Shown here piece after piece: positions 1 through 6,616 of a DNA stretch of 14,800 nt. The notes under the pieces are model-generated. The model saw only the letters and a list, made by a program, of their open reading frames with translations. It was not told where the DNA came from and ran no database searches. The number at the start of each line of letters is the position of its first letter. The stretch's first letter is position 1. A program made the translations under genes and the position numbers. Location of the stretch: positions 1-14,800 of the forward strand of contig JBKPDO010000424.1 of NCBI GenBank assembly GCA_046727955.1, given 5' to 3'. Source of the DNA: DASVXQ01 sp046727955 (GTDB lineage: Bacteria; Actinomycetota; CALGFH01).

Positions 1-69
1 CATCTTCCGAGGCAGATCAACATGTCATTGGACAGGCGTGTATCTATGCCGAATCGGGATTCCCACCAG

Positions 70-92
70 GCCGCAGGCCGCCTACCTGCGGC
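70..92 (-). terminator. Stem-loop just after the kinase gene
   Basis: CCGCAGG (71-77) and CCTGCGG (85-91) are perfectly complementary, with one more G-C pair outside and a 7-nt loop. The hairpin starts two bases beyond the stop codon (94-96) that the kinase-like gene would use if its 3' repeat were a single copy. No T-run follows, so it would be a GC-hairpin terminator. The role is inferred from position and symmetry. Confidence 0.45.
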
Positions 93-122
93 TTCAGCCC
101 CAGCCGTAGCCCAGAACCCTGA

Positions 123-1130
123 TTAGCTGCGGAACGCGGGAATCGGTGCAGGCGAGGTTGCCGATGTACAGCGGCGTCTTGGTGGCCTCGTTGCTGGTAA
201 CGCCCCCAGCGGTTGCTGGTAACGCCCCCAGCGGTTGCTGGTAACGCCCCCAGCGATGGTGTTCCCGAGGAACGCCAGCAGTACCGCCACGAGCGCCAGC
301 AGCCCGATCCGGCGGGCGCTCCAGCGCTGCACCCGGATGGGCTGTGGCGGGGTGGGCAGCAGCTTGATGAACTCGGCGTGCAGGTCGCGGCTCTCGTCGC
401 GCAGCATGCGGCGCAGCTGCGAGGGCAGCGCCAGCCCGCGGGCGGCCGCGAACCCCTCGCCGATCTCCTCAACGCTGAACTGCCGCTGCGCCCGCCGGTA
501 GACCCGCCCGGCATCGCTGCGCAACGCCAAACACAGCATCATGTTGGCCAGGTCGACCGCCTGCCGCCAAGGACTGGGCCGGGCCTCCACGAAGGCCACA
601 TCGATCAGCAGCATCCGCCCGTCACGGACCAGCAGGTTGGCCGGCTTGATATCGCGGTAGGCCAGCCCGGCGTCCCACAGCCGGCGGATGATCCCAAGGC
701 CGTCGTCGATCACGCCATCATCGACCTGGGCCTCACCCAGCTCGACCGCGCCGTCGAAGAACTCGGTGACCAGCAGGTACTCCCGCTCAGGGGTGATCTC
801 CACGAACCCGTACGGCACCGGACTGGGGAGCCCGGCAGCCCGGCACAGCCACAGCGCGTAGTCCTCCTGCTGCACCAGCCGCCGCACAGTGTTGAACGGC
901 TTCTCATCCTCTAGCCGGCCATACAGCAGCTCCCGGCCCAGCTTGTACCAGCGGTCGGCGCGCAGGTGGCTCCGGGCGTACAGCTTGCCGAACAGGTAGC
1001 TGGGCGAGTCGCCCTTGACGGTGACGCGCAGCGGGGTGGACCCCGCCGACCCGCTCAGGCCGAACGGCTTGAGCTCCTCCACGACGCCGGCCTGGGTGCA
1101 GTAGACAGTGTGGGCAACCCCCGGGCACAC
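123..1130 (-). CDS. Membrane-anchored RIO/LPS-kinase-like protein kinase, C-terminus altered by a repeat
   Basis: The 335-aa product has a kinase-like fold. A candidate phosphate-binding Lys sits in FGKLYA (K49), the catalytic loop is YRDIKPANLLV (R159, D160, N165), and the metal-binding Asp of a DFG-like motif is in LLIDVAF (D177). A hydrophobic segment at about 274-290 would anchor it in the membrane. This resembles the atypical RIO/lipopolysaccharide-kinase group; the substrate is unknown. The GTG start at 1130 directly follows an in-frame TGA and has a GGGA-like site about 7 nt upstream. A missing N-terminal membrane domain, compared with longer relatives, is possible. The last ~35 residues come from three 22-bp repeats read in successive frames and then out of frame. 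With one repeat copy the frame would continue as VTSNEATKTPLYIGNLACTD and stop at 94-96. Only 30 bp separate it from the divergent hydrolase. Confidence 0.75.
   Translation of the reverse strand: MCPGVAHTVYCTQAGVVEELKPFGLSGSAGSTPLRVTVKGDSPSYLFGKLYARSHLRADRWYKLGRELLYGRLEDEKPFNTVRRLVQQEDYALWLCRAAGLPSPVPYGFVEITPEREYLLVTEFFDGAVELGEAQVDDGVIDDGLGIIRRLWDAGLAYRDIKPANLLVRDGRMLLIDVAFVEARPSPWRQAVDLANMMLCLALRSDAGRVYRRAQRQFSVEEIGEGFAAARGLALPSQLRRMLRDESRDLHAEFIKLLPTPPQPIRVQRWSARRIGLLALVAVLLAFLGNTIAGGVTSNRWGRYQQPLGALPATRPPRRRCTSATSPAPIPAFRS
191..256. repeat. Three tandem copies of a 22-bp unit inside the kinase 3' end
   Basis: Copies lie at 191-212, 213-234 and 235-256. Each begins TTGCTGGTAACGCC on the plus strand; the copies are identical except at the final base of the third. 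Because 22 is not a multiple of 3, each copy is read in a different frame by the minus-strand kinase gene. Two extra copies (44 bp) shift the downstream frame. One or four copies would restore it. Confidence 0.95.
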
Positions 1131-1146
1131 TCAGCGCGTCCCTGCC

Positions 1147-1153
1147 AGGAGGT
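1147..1153 (+). promoter_or_regulatory. Shine-Dalgarno site of the alpha/beta hydrolase
   Basis: AGGAGGT lies 7 nt before a GTG at 1161. It decides the hydrolase start, since no good ATG lies near the conserved N-terminal beta strands. The 30-bp gap between divergent start codons leaves little room for two promoters. Confidence 0.7.
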
Positions 1154-1160
1154 CACGCCG

Positions 1161-2046
1161 GTGCCTGCTGGTTCGTTCGAGCTGTCGTCGCTGCTGCCAG
1201 CCGGCAGCGTCCTGCCGTCCGGCGACCGCCACCAGGTCACAACCGGCGACGGCGGGCAACTGCACGCGGTCGCCGCAGGGACTGGTCGGCCGCTGGTGCT
1301 GACCCACGGGGGCTGATGTCGCTGGAGACTTGGGCGCTGCCGTGGCAGCCGCTGCTGGCCGCCAGCCACCGGCTCATCGCCTACGACCTGCGCGGCCACG
1401 GCCGCTCCACCCTCGGACGCTCCGGCTTTGGCGTGCAGGCCTACGCGCAGGACCTGGCGGCCGTGCTGGAGCACTTCGACGTCCACCGCGGCGTGGTGGT
1501 GGTCCACTCGACCGGCGGGATCGGCGCGCTGGCCCTGGCGATCACCCGACCGGCCACGCGGTGCCCGCCTGGCGGGCAGGTGCTGATCTCCACCGCGCCG
1601 CGGGGCTGGACGACAGCCTGCAGAACCGGCTGCTGGCCCCGATCGTGCTCTCCGGGCTGGTGCACCGGGTCTTGCGCCGCCGACGGCTGGGCACGCTGTT
1701 CACCCGCACGCTGTTCGGCGCTCACCCCGACCCGGACCTGGTGGAGTTCGCGCGCCGCATCATGGCGTCGGCGCCGCGCCAGACGACCATCGACGCGGCG
1801 AAGGCGGTGTGGCGGTTCGACTTTAGTGACCGGCTCGACCAGGTGGACCTGCCGACGCTGGTGCTGTGCGGCGCCGAGGACCGCTCGGTCAAGCCCGAGC
1901 ATGCGCGGACGCTGGCCGACGGCATCCCGCAGGCCAGCCTGCAGCGCTTCCCCGGAGCCGGGCACCTGGTCATCCTCGAACGCGCCCTGCAGATCGCGGG
2001 AGCCGTCACCCAGTTCGCGGCCGGTGGACCAGCCAGCGCACGATGA
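1161..2046 (+). pseudogene. Alpha/beta hydrolase, broken by two frameshifts
   Basis: Read across three frames this is one complete alpha/beta hydrolase of about 295 aa. The N-terminus (1161-1313) gives GDGGQLHAVAAGTGRPLVLT and the oxyanion-hole HGG. From 1316 a second frame gives MSLETW, the DLRGHGRS motif and a nucleophile-elbow-like HSTGG. From 1606 a third frame gives LDDSLQNRLLAPIVL, the late-Asp region LVLCGAEDRSV and the catalytic-His region GAGHLVILE, ending at TGA 2044-2046. The elbow reads HSTGG rather than G-x-S-x-G, so the nucleophile is Ser after His. Each frame change fits loss of one G from a G run (1308-1312 and 1602-1605). A local double shift near 1555-1575 is also likely. 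Substrate unknown. It is either a recent pseudogene or an intact gene with base-calling errors. Confidence 0.8.
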
Positions 2047-2186
2047 TCGTCCATCGCCGCGCTGCCCTCCTTGCATGCCGCCCGCCAGAGGCCTCTCGGG
2101 GTTCGGTTGCAATCAGCAATCGAACGCGCTGGTCAGAAGGGGTGCTGTGGTCCTGGAAGCCGCCGGCGGGGTCCAACAAATCGGCG

Positions 2187-2816
2187 TCATCGCCCTGCCC
2201 GCGGCCCCAGGTGCTCGCGCCACAGCCGCAGCCGCAGCCGCAGCTGGCGGCGAACACGCGGGCCCGGTCGCCCAGCCCGCCCGGGTCGGTCGGCTCGCGG
2301 GGGTCTGCGCTCCCCGTCGGGCGCGAACGGGATCACCCGGCGGCGTGCCGGGTAGGTGCGCAGCACCTGCACCGCGTGGGACCCCACCGTCGGGGGCGGC
2401 AGCCGCCGCTGCAGCAGCCCCAGGCGGCGCGGCTCGTGGCTGAGGCGCCGCCACATGGAGCGCAGCGGGTTGCGGTGGTCGCGCGGGGTGCGGTCCTCCC
2501 AGCGCTCCTGGAAGGTCAGGTCCACGTCCAGCACGGCCGGGCCGCACACCTCCAGCTGCAGGTCGTGCCAGGGTGGCCGGCGGCCGTACCGGAGGTCGAT
2601 CCGCACCGGGTCGTCGTCGCCGTGGTCGTCAGGGCTGTCGCGGCGGCCGCGCGACAGGTCGATCCCGCCGATGAACGCGATACAGCGGATCTGCCGGTCC
2701 GGCATGTGGACCACCAGCAGCTTCTGGTGGTGGCTGCCGAAGCGGCACACCCGCTGGTCGGCGACCAACTGCCCGCCGGCCCGGTTGACCAGAGTGCTCA
2801 TGGCCCGGTTGGCGTC
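2187..2816 (-). pseudogene. Phospholipase D-like protein, 3' part (separated by transposon insertion)
   Basis: The frame opens at the insertion junction and reads DANRAMSTLVNRAGG, then SHHQKLLVVH, which is the first HxK catalytic motif of the phospholipase D superfamily. IAFIGGIDLSRGR, PPWHDLQLEVCGPAV, FQERWEDRTP and VLRTYPARR follow, all in the order known for bacterial PLD-like proteins. Recognisable similarity stops after PFAPDGER (about 2300). The second HKD domain is missing and the remaining frame to 2187 is low-complexity Arg/Pro/Gly. The gene is therefore truncated at its 3' end as well as split at its 5' end. Its N-terminal half lies at 6617-6985 on the same strand. An ATG at 2801 could in principle start a short protein, but without the N-terminal half or second HKD it should be inactive. 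Confidence 0.8.
2223..2246. repeat. Hexanucleotide CAGCCG tandem repeat
   Basis: Three perfect CAGCCG units are followed by CAGCTG. It lies in the low-complexity tail beyond recognisable phospholipase D similarity. Confidence 0.85.
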
Positions 2817-2820
2817 CTAG
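2817..2820. repeat. CTAG target-site duplication, left copy
   Basis: CTAG abuts the left terminal repeat of the insertion. The same CTAG follows the inner end (4579-4582) and the outer right end (6613-6616). Confidence 0.75.
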
Positions 2821-2832
2821 GAGCCTGCTGAA
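2821..2832. repeat. Left terminal inverted repeat of the IS
   Basis: GAGCCTGCTGAA follows directly after CTAG. It pairs with the inner end at 4567-4578 and, more closely, with the outer end at 6601-6612. Confidence 0.75.
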
Positions 2833-2909
2833 GATGCCTGGTCCTGTCAGAACGGTAGTTCCTGTGATAGCTCCTCAGGCGGCCGATCCGGAAATGGGTG
2901 GTAACCGGG

Positions 2910-2921
2910 GAGGCTAGCCTC
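2910..2921. repeat. Perfect 12-bp palindrome in the IS left end
   Basis: GAGGCTAGCCTC is self-complementary, contains CTAG, and begins like the outer right terminal repeat (GAGGCT). It lies between the left IS end and the transposase stop. It may be an accessory transposase or target-like site, or chance. Confidence 0.4.
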
Positions 2922-2964
2922 GGATCGTGATCGGGCCCTGATGCTGGCAGCGCAGGTCATCGCA

Positions 2965-4485
2965 TCAGGCCAGGACCCAGGCGCCGTCCTGGCGGGCAAG
3001 GCCAAGCACCAGCAGGCGGCGCAGGTTGACCGCAGCAACCCGCAGCGACCACCACAGGTCGTTGCGTTCGATGCCCCGGTAGGGCACCCGCCGGCAGCCG
3101 TCGGCGACCAGCCAGGCCAGCGAGCGTTCCACCATCGGCCGCCAGCGCCGATAGCTGTCTTGGAAGCTGCGGGTCACCGCGCGGCGGCGAGCAGCGCGCA
3201 GCTCGTCCTCGTGCGGGTGGATACGAATGATGCGGCCACGCCTGGCGGTGGTGCAGCGCGCTTGCAGCGGGCAACGCTGGCAGTGGCGGGCGAAGCTGGC
3301 CGTGCCGGACGCGGTGATCCTGGTCCGGTTGCCGGCCGGGCAGCTGGCCGTGCCGGCCTGCTGGTCGATCTGGAAGTCGTGGATGGTGAACCCGCCCCGG
3401 ACCGCGCTCTGTAGGGGGATCGGCTTGATGGTTTGCGAGTGGCCAGCAGCGGTGAGCGCCGCGCGGGTCTGCCCGGACCCATAGTGGGTGTCGCCCAACA
3501 CCTCAAGGCCCGGCTGCTCCTTGGCCAGCAGCTCGACCCCGGTAGGCCCGTCGGGGGCGGTGGCGGCGGTCAGCGCGCACTCGGTGACCAGCCCGGTCTC
3601 GGGTTCGGCGGCGATGTGGCCCTTGTAGCCGTCGCGCTTGCGGGCGCTGGTCTTGCGGGTGTGGCGGGTCTCGGGGTCGACGGTGGAGATGACCCGGTCT
3701 TTGGCGACCCGCCGGGCGATGCGCCAGGAGCCGGGCCGCTCGCCCGGCTCGACGTCCTGGCCAGCCACCAGTGCCAGTAGCGCGACCGCCTCGGCCTGCT
3801 CGCCGTCCAACGCCAGCTCAGCGACCGCCGCCAGCACCGCCAGCGCATCATTGACCAGCCCCGACACCAGCGCCTGCTTGGCCTCAAGGTCGTCCCAGGC
3901 ACACCCGGGCTTGCCCGGCCGGTCATAGTCGTGGGCTGTCGGCTCGACCCCACGTGCCCGTGGCACCAGGCGGCGGACCCGGCGGATCGCCGCGACCAGC
4001 TGGGTGACGGTGTCCTGGGTGGCGACCGCATCCTCCAAGACGGTGGAGTCCAGCACCCGCCGACCCCGTCCCTTGAGCACCCCGGTCTGCTCCACCACCT
4101 GGCGGACCGCGTCAAAGATCCGCCGCGGCCGCGCCGAGGACCGCAACCGCGCCCGCCAGTACACCAGCACGGTGGGATGAAACCCCTCGTCGTCCAGCCG
4201 CAGCCCACAGGCCACCTTCCAGGCGATATCGCGCCGCAACGCGCCGATGGCCTCGCGGTCCGACAGGCCCTCCAGCGTCTGCAGCACCATCACCGTGGCG
4301 ACCACCTCGGCGGGCACCGACGGGTGCCCGCCGCCCTGGCGGGTCAAGTCGGCGAACAGCTCGGGTGGGAACAGCTGGTGGCGGTGGTCGGCCAGAAAGG
4401 CGTACACCGACCCGTCAGGGACCAGGTGACGACACCAGGTCGCCGCGTCCAACTGCTCATCGGAGGCATGCCGTGCTGGGCTCAT
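2965..4485 (-). CDS. IS1182-family-like DDE transposase
   Basis: The 506-aa product is full length for IS1182-type transposases. An N-terminal region (about 10-125) with VPAEVVATVMVLQTLEGLSD and FHPTVLVYWRARL resembles the transposase InsH-like N-terminal domain. The catalytic core shows the first Asp in LDSTVLED (D146), the second in LEVLGDTHYGSG (D332), and Glu in MVERSLAWLVADGCRR (E453). A Cys cluster typical of the family lies between them (C382, C402, C405, C411). A C-terminal YRGIERNDLWW motif completes it. The ATG at 4485 has no clear Shine-Dalgarno. No frameshift or internal stop is present, so the enzyme looks functional. It presumably acts on the GAG-CTGCTG-type ends around it. Assignment is by motif memory, not a database search. 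Confidence 0.9.
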   Translation of the reverse strand: MSPARHASDEQLDAATWCRHLVPDGSVYAFLADHRHQLFPPELFADLTRQGGGHPSVPAEVVATVMVLQTLEGLSDREAIGALRRDIAWKVACGLRLDDEGFHPTVLVYWRARLRSSARPRRIFDAVRQVVEQTGVLKGRGRRVLDSTVLEDAVATQDTVTQLVAAIRRVRRLVPRARGVEPTAHDYDRPGKPGCAWDDLEAKQALVSGLVNDALAVLAAVAELALDGEQAEAVALLALVAGQDVEPGERPGSWRIARRVAKDRVISTVDPETRHTRKTSARKRDGYKGHIAAEPETGLVTECALTAATAPDGPTGVELLAKEQPGLEVLGDTHYGSGQTRAALTAAGHSQTIKPIPLQSAVRGGFTIHDFQIDQQAGTASCPAGNRTRITASGTASFARHCQRCPLQARCTTARRGRIIRIHPHEDELRAARRRAVTRSFQDSYRRWRPMVERSLAWLVADGCRRVPYRGIERNDLWWSLRVAAVNLRRLLVLGLARQDGAWVLA

Positions 4486-4566
4486 GTCGGCAGTCTGCCC
4501 GCGCGCAGCCTCAGGCGCGAACGCCCGAATCGGCCCACGCCCAGATCAACGACGACAGCACGCCCG

Positions 4567-4578
4567 TCCAGCAGGCTG
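4567..4578. repeat. Right (inner) terminal inverted repeat of the IS
   Basis: TCCAGCAGGCTG is the inverted counterpart of GAGCCTGCTGAA, 10 of 12 matching. It is followed at once by CTAG, whose TAG supplies the stop of the nitrile hydratase activator on the minus strand. Confidence 0.7.
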
Positions 4579-4582
4579 CTAG
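4579..4582. repeat. CTAG next to inner IS end, includes activator stop codon
   Basis: CTAG follows the inner IS repeat. Read on the minus strand, the last codons of the activator gene are GGC-TAG, so the gene ends exactly where the insertion sequence begins. Confidence 0.7.
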
Positions 4583-4965
4583 CCGAAATCCTGTGGCTCC
4601 AGCTCGATCGGGGTGCCGTGGGGTGTGCGGTCGGCGGCGCGCTTCCAGGCGTCGCGGTAGCGCGCGAGCTCCGCCTGGTCGCTCAGGCGCTTGTCGGCGA
4701 CCAGGCGCTCCAACGCGGCGAGCCAATGGCGGTAATAGGTCTCCCCGGTATCGGGGTCGCCGGTAGCCTGCGCGCGCTTGATCTCGGCCGCGAGCCTGGT
4801 GGACCATTCGGTCCACGTAAACAGGCCACGCCGGTGCAGCGCAAGGGTGATCGCGAACGCCTGTGCCTCCCACGGCTCGCGGAACACCGGCCCGGCGGAG
4901 TCGGCGGCAATCTCCGGGATGGCTTCGGGTGCGCCCTGCGCGGGAGTGGGTTCACTGGACGTCAC
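4579..4965 (-). CDS. Nitrile hydratase accessory (activator) protein, P14K-like
   Basis: The 128-aa product resembles the small activators of cobalt-type nitrile hydratase, which are related to the beta-subunit N-terminus and help insert the metal and modify the cysteines of the alpha subunit. It shows GPVFREPWEAQAFAITLALH, FTWTEWSTRLAAEI and TYYRHWLAALERLVAD, matching the beta-subunit pattern of a helix pair followed by a YY-x-HW motif. The GTG start at 4965 overlaps the beta-gene stop as GTGA, implying coupled translation. The C-terminus is ELEPQDFG, with its TAG stop inside CTAG at the IS boundary. Insertion there may have removed a few original C-terminal codons or simply reused the natural stop. 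No cobalt transporter gene is nearby. Confidence 0.85.
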   Translation of the reverse strand: MTSSEPTPAQGAPEAIPEIAADSAGPVFREPWEAQAFAITLALHRRGLFTWTEWSTRLAAEIKRAQATGDPDTGETYYRHWLAALERLVADKRLSDQAELARYRDAWKRAADRTPHGTPIELEPQDFG

Positions 4966-5624
4966 AGCGCGGACTCCAGATACGCCTCGAACGCGTCGAC
5001 TGAGACCATCACTGTCGGATCGGCCGCAGCGCCCCACAACTCCCGCCCCTCGAAGGACACCGTGTACAGCCATTGCGGGTCCTCGCCGTGGCCGTGCGCG
5101 TTGCTGTCAGGAAAGACGTGGCAGCCGTGCGTGCGGGTGACGGTCCCGGTGTGGCCGCGGACATAGCGGGGCAATCGGGTATGGGTCACCGGGTGCAGGT
5201 TCTTCGCCCGAACCTGGTCGCCGACCTTGAAGCGGGCCGGGCGAGGAGCCTCCCGGTTCGTCGGGCTACCACGCTTGAGCAACCCGGTGGTGTCCCCGGC
5301 GGCCAGGGTCTGCTTCACCGCCTTTGCCGGCCGCAGCGATCGACCCGCCGCGAGCTCAGCCGGCGCAACCAACCCGCGCTCCACCAGCAGTTGCTCAAGC
5401 CCAGCAAGCCAGAGCTGGTAATAGCTCTTGGCGAGGTACTCCGCTGGCGGGCGGTTCTCGCGCGCAAAGCGCGAGGCATCCAGGGGCCATTCGCCGGTGG
5501 CGCCCATCGCCAGCGTCAGCGCGAGAGCGCGCCGCTCCCAGTTGGCGTGAAACACCGGCTCGTCCGGCTCGGGCAGGACCGCGCCGAAGCCGTGCACGCC
5601 GCCCATGTCGTGCGCCCCGTTCAT
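4962..5624 (-). CDS. Nitrile hydratase subunit beta
   Basis: Beta subunit of the cytoplasmic enzyme that hydrates nitriles to amides. The 220-aa length is typical. The N-terminus MNGAHDMGGVHGFGAV is the family signature. DEPVFHANWERRALAL and YYQLWLAGLEQLLVERG follow in the helical domain. The C-terminal beta-barrel is clear: FKVGDQVRAKNLHP, then HTRLPRYVRGHTGTV, whose arginines are the conserved ones that contact the alpha-subunit metal site, then FPDSNAHGHGEDPQWLY and ELWGAAADP. The ATG at 5624 is chosen because it matches the signature and overlaps the alpha stop as TGATG. A TTG three bases upstream is less likely. It is the second gene of the operon and is intact. Confidence 0.93.
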   Translation of the reverse strand: MNGAHDMGGVHGFGAVLPEPDEPVFHANWERRALALTLAMGATGEWPLDASRFARENRPPAEYLAKSYYQLWLAGLEQLLVERGLVAPAELAAGRSLRPAKAVKQTLAAGDTTGLLKRGSPTNREAPRPARFKVGDQVRAKNLHPVTHTRLPRYVRGHTGTVTRTHGCHVFPDSNAHGHGEDPQWLYTVSFEGRELWGAAADPTVMVSVDAFEAYLESAL

Positions 5625-6265
5625 CAACGCACGTCCTGTGGGCGCTTGGGCAGGCCAGCCCCGATCATCGAGTCACGCGTGACCAGACGCGCGAGCTCCT
5701 CTTCCCCCCAGCCGTCGGTGCCCACAGGGCGCATCGGCACGACCAGATAGCGCACCTCCGCTGTGGAATCCCACACGCGGATCTGAGTGTCCGACGGCAG
5801 CTCCACCCCCAAGTCGCCGAGCACGCCACGCGGATCGGCAACCGCGCGCGAGCGGTAGGGCGCCGACTTGTACCATACCGGCGGCAGCCCCAGCACCGGC
5901 ACCGGGTAGCACGAGCACAACGTGCAAACGACCAGGTTGTGCACGCTGGAGGTGTTCTCCAGCGCCACCATGGTCTCCCCCTGACGGCCGGTGTAGCCAA
6001 GCGAGGCGATCGCCGCACCGCCGTCGGTCAGCAGCCACTGCCGGAAGCCGGGGTCCACCCAGGCCTTGGCGACCACCCGCGCGCCGTTGTGCGGGCCAAC
6101 CTTGGTCTCATAGGTCTCGATCAGCACGTCCAGCGCGGCCGGATCGACATAGCCCTTCTCCACCAAGATGCGCTCGAGCGCGCGGACCCTGAGCTGCGTC
6201 TCCGACAGCTCCGAACCATGCTCGTGATCCGCAGGAAGGCGCGGATCATCGCCCGCGCGGGACAT
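5624..6265 (-). CDS. Nitrile hydratase subunit alpha (cobalt type by motif)
   Basis: Catalytic alpha subunit. It binds the metal through VCTLCSCYP, the claw-setting motif in which two cysteines become oxidised. Thr in CTLCSC (rather than Ser, CSLCSC) marks cobalt-type enzymes. The conserved sequence continues as VLGLPPVWYK, SAPYRSRAVADPRGVLG, IRVWDSTAE, GWGEEELARLVTRDSMIG. The N-terminal helices (TQLRVRALERILVEKG, VVAKAWVDPGFRQ) also match. The ATG at 6265 gives 213 aa, the usual size; the frame extends upstream to 6328 but that addition is not family-like. No strong Shine-Dalgarno is visible. One variation: the usual Trp after CYP is Val (CYPVPVLG). It is first in an alpha-beta-activator operon; the activator resembles the small P14K type and not the large Fe-type activator, supporting cobalt. 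Confidence 0.93.
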   Translation of the reverse strand: MSRAGDDPRLPADHEHGSELSETQLRVRALERILVEKGYVDPAALDVLIETYETKVGPHNGARVVAKAWVDPGFRQWLLTDGGAAIASLGYTGRQGETMVALENTSSVHNLVVCTLCSCYPVPVLGLPPVWYKSAPYRSRAVADPRGVLGDLGVELPSDTQIRVWDSTAEVRYLVVPMRPVGTDGWGEEELARLVTRDSMIGAGLPKRPQDVR

Positions 6266-6600
6266 GCGCCAAGTATCCAGCCGCGGTAGCGACCTCGCCA
6301 GCACCGGAGCGCTCCTGGCACGCTCCAACGGCGGTCAGGGTCGATCCGAGGCGAAACCGTACCCGGCGCCAGCTCCAGCGGCGTAACCAGCACCCTGCGT
6401 TCGTGTCCGGAGCACAAGCGGATACGTGCCCACCGGGCAGGTCGCCGACCAGTCGCCCTTGGCACTCTCGCCGCAGGACCACGCCATCTCCCATCCAGCG
6501 CGTCCATCGCCCAGTCGACCCTGCACAGCCTGAGGGCGCTGACAGCCCAAGGCGATCTACCGGATCGACGCTGGCAAGAAGATCGACCGAACCAAGCCCA
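6266..6600 (-). other. Upstream region of the nitrile hydratase operon, inside the transposon
   Basis: About 335 bp separate the alpha start from the outer terminal repeat. Because it lies inside the element, the operon probably travels with its own promoter. No convincing -35/-10 pair was seen. Open minus-strand frames exist (one at 6335-6550, with two Cys, CGESAKGDWSATC), but they lack good start sites and are not recognised. It may hold the remnant of a gene lost when the transposon formed. Confidence 0.4.
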
Positions 6601-6612
6601 TTCAGCAGCCTC
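6601..6612. repeat. Outer right terminal inverted repeat
   Basis: TTCAGCAGCCTC is the inverted match of the left end GAGCCTGCTGAA, with one mismatch in 12. Similarity continues inward (16 of 21). It is not next to any transposase gene, so it is a solitary end on the far side of the nitrile hydratase operon. Confidence 0.75.
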
Positions 6613-6616
6613 CTAG
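6613..6616. repeat. CTAG target-site duplication, right copy
   Basis: CTAG adjoins the outer right repeat and matches the copy at 2817-2820. Collapsing the two copies joins GGTGCGCTTCAA to GACGCCAAC on the minus strand at the point where the two phospholipase D halves meet. Confidence 0.75.

Larger units (their letters stand above)
2821..4578 (-). mobile_element. IS1182-family-like insertion sequence
   Basis: This 1,758-bp element has terminal repeats GAGCCTGCTGAA (2821-2832) and, inverted, CAGCCTGCTGGA (4567-4578), 10 of 12 matching. CTAG sits on both sides (2817-2820, 4579-4582). It encodes one 506-aa DDE transposase on the minus strand. The non-coding left end (2821-2964) contains a perfect 12-bp palindrome at 2910-2921 and otherwise nothing recognisable. 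Confidence 0.8.
2821..6612 (-). mobile_element. IS1182-like element carrying a nitrile hydratase operon (composite or transporter IS)
   Basis: The 3,792-bp segment starts GAGCCTGCTGAA and ends with the complement of GAGGCTGCTGAA (11 of 12 matching, 16 of 21 when extended). CTAG flanks it on both sides. The two halves of a phospholipase D-like gene face each other across it, so the segment behaves as one insertion. Inside are an IS1182-like transposase, which with its own inner end forms a smaller IS, and the alpha-beta-activator nitrile hydratase operon with about 335 bp of upstream DNA. The outer right end belongs to no transposase of its own. This fits either a composite transposon with one IS copy reduced to its end, or an IS using a distant end. 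All four coding frames inside are intact, unlike the flanking genes. Confidence 0.75.

Noticed and set aside
191..256. Could the short tandem copies be a CRISPR array?
   Set aside because: The 22-bp units abut with no spacers and lie inside a coding sequence.
3931..5166. A 411-codon plus-strand frame across the transposase start and the activator/beta genes
   Set aside because: It spans two independent minus-strand genes and the IS end, so it cannot be an evolved gene.
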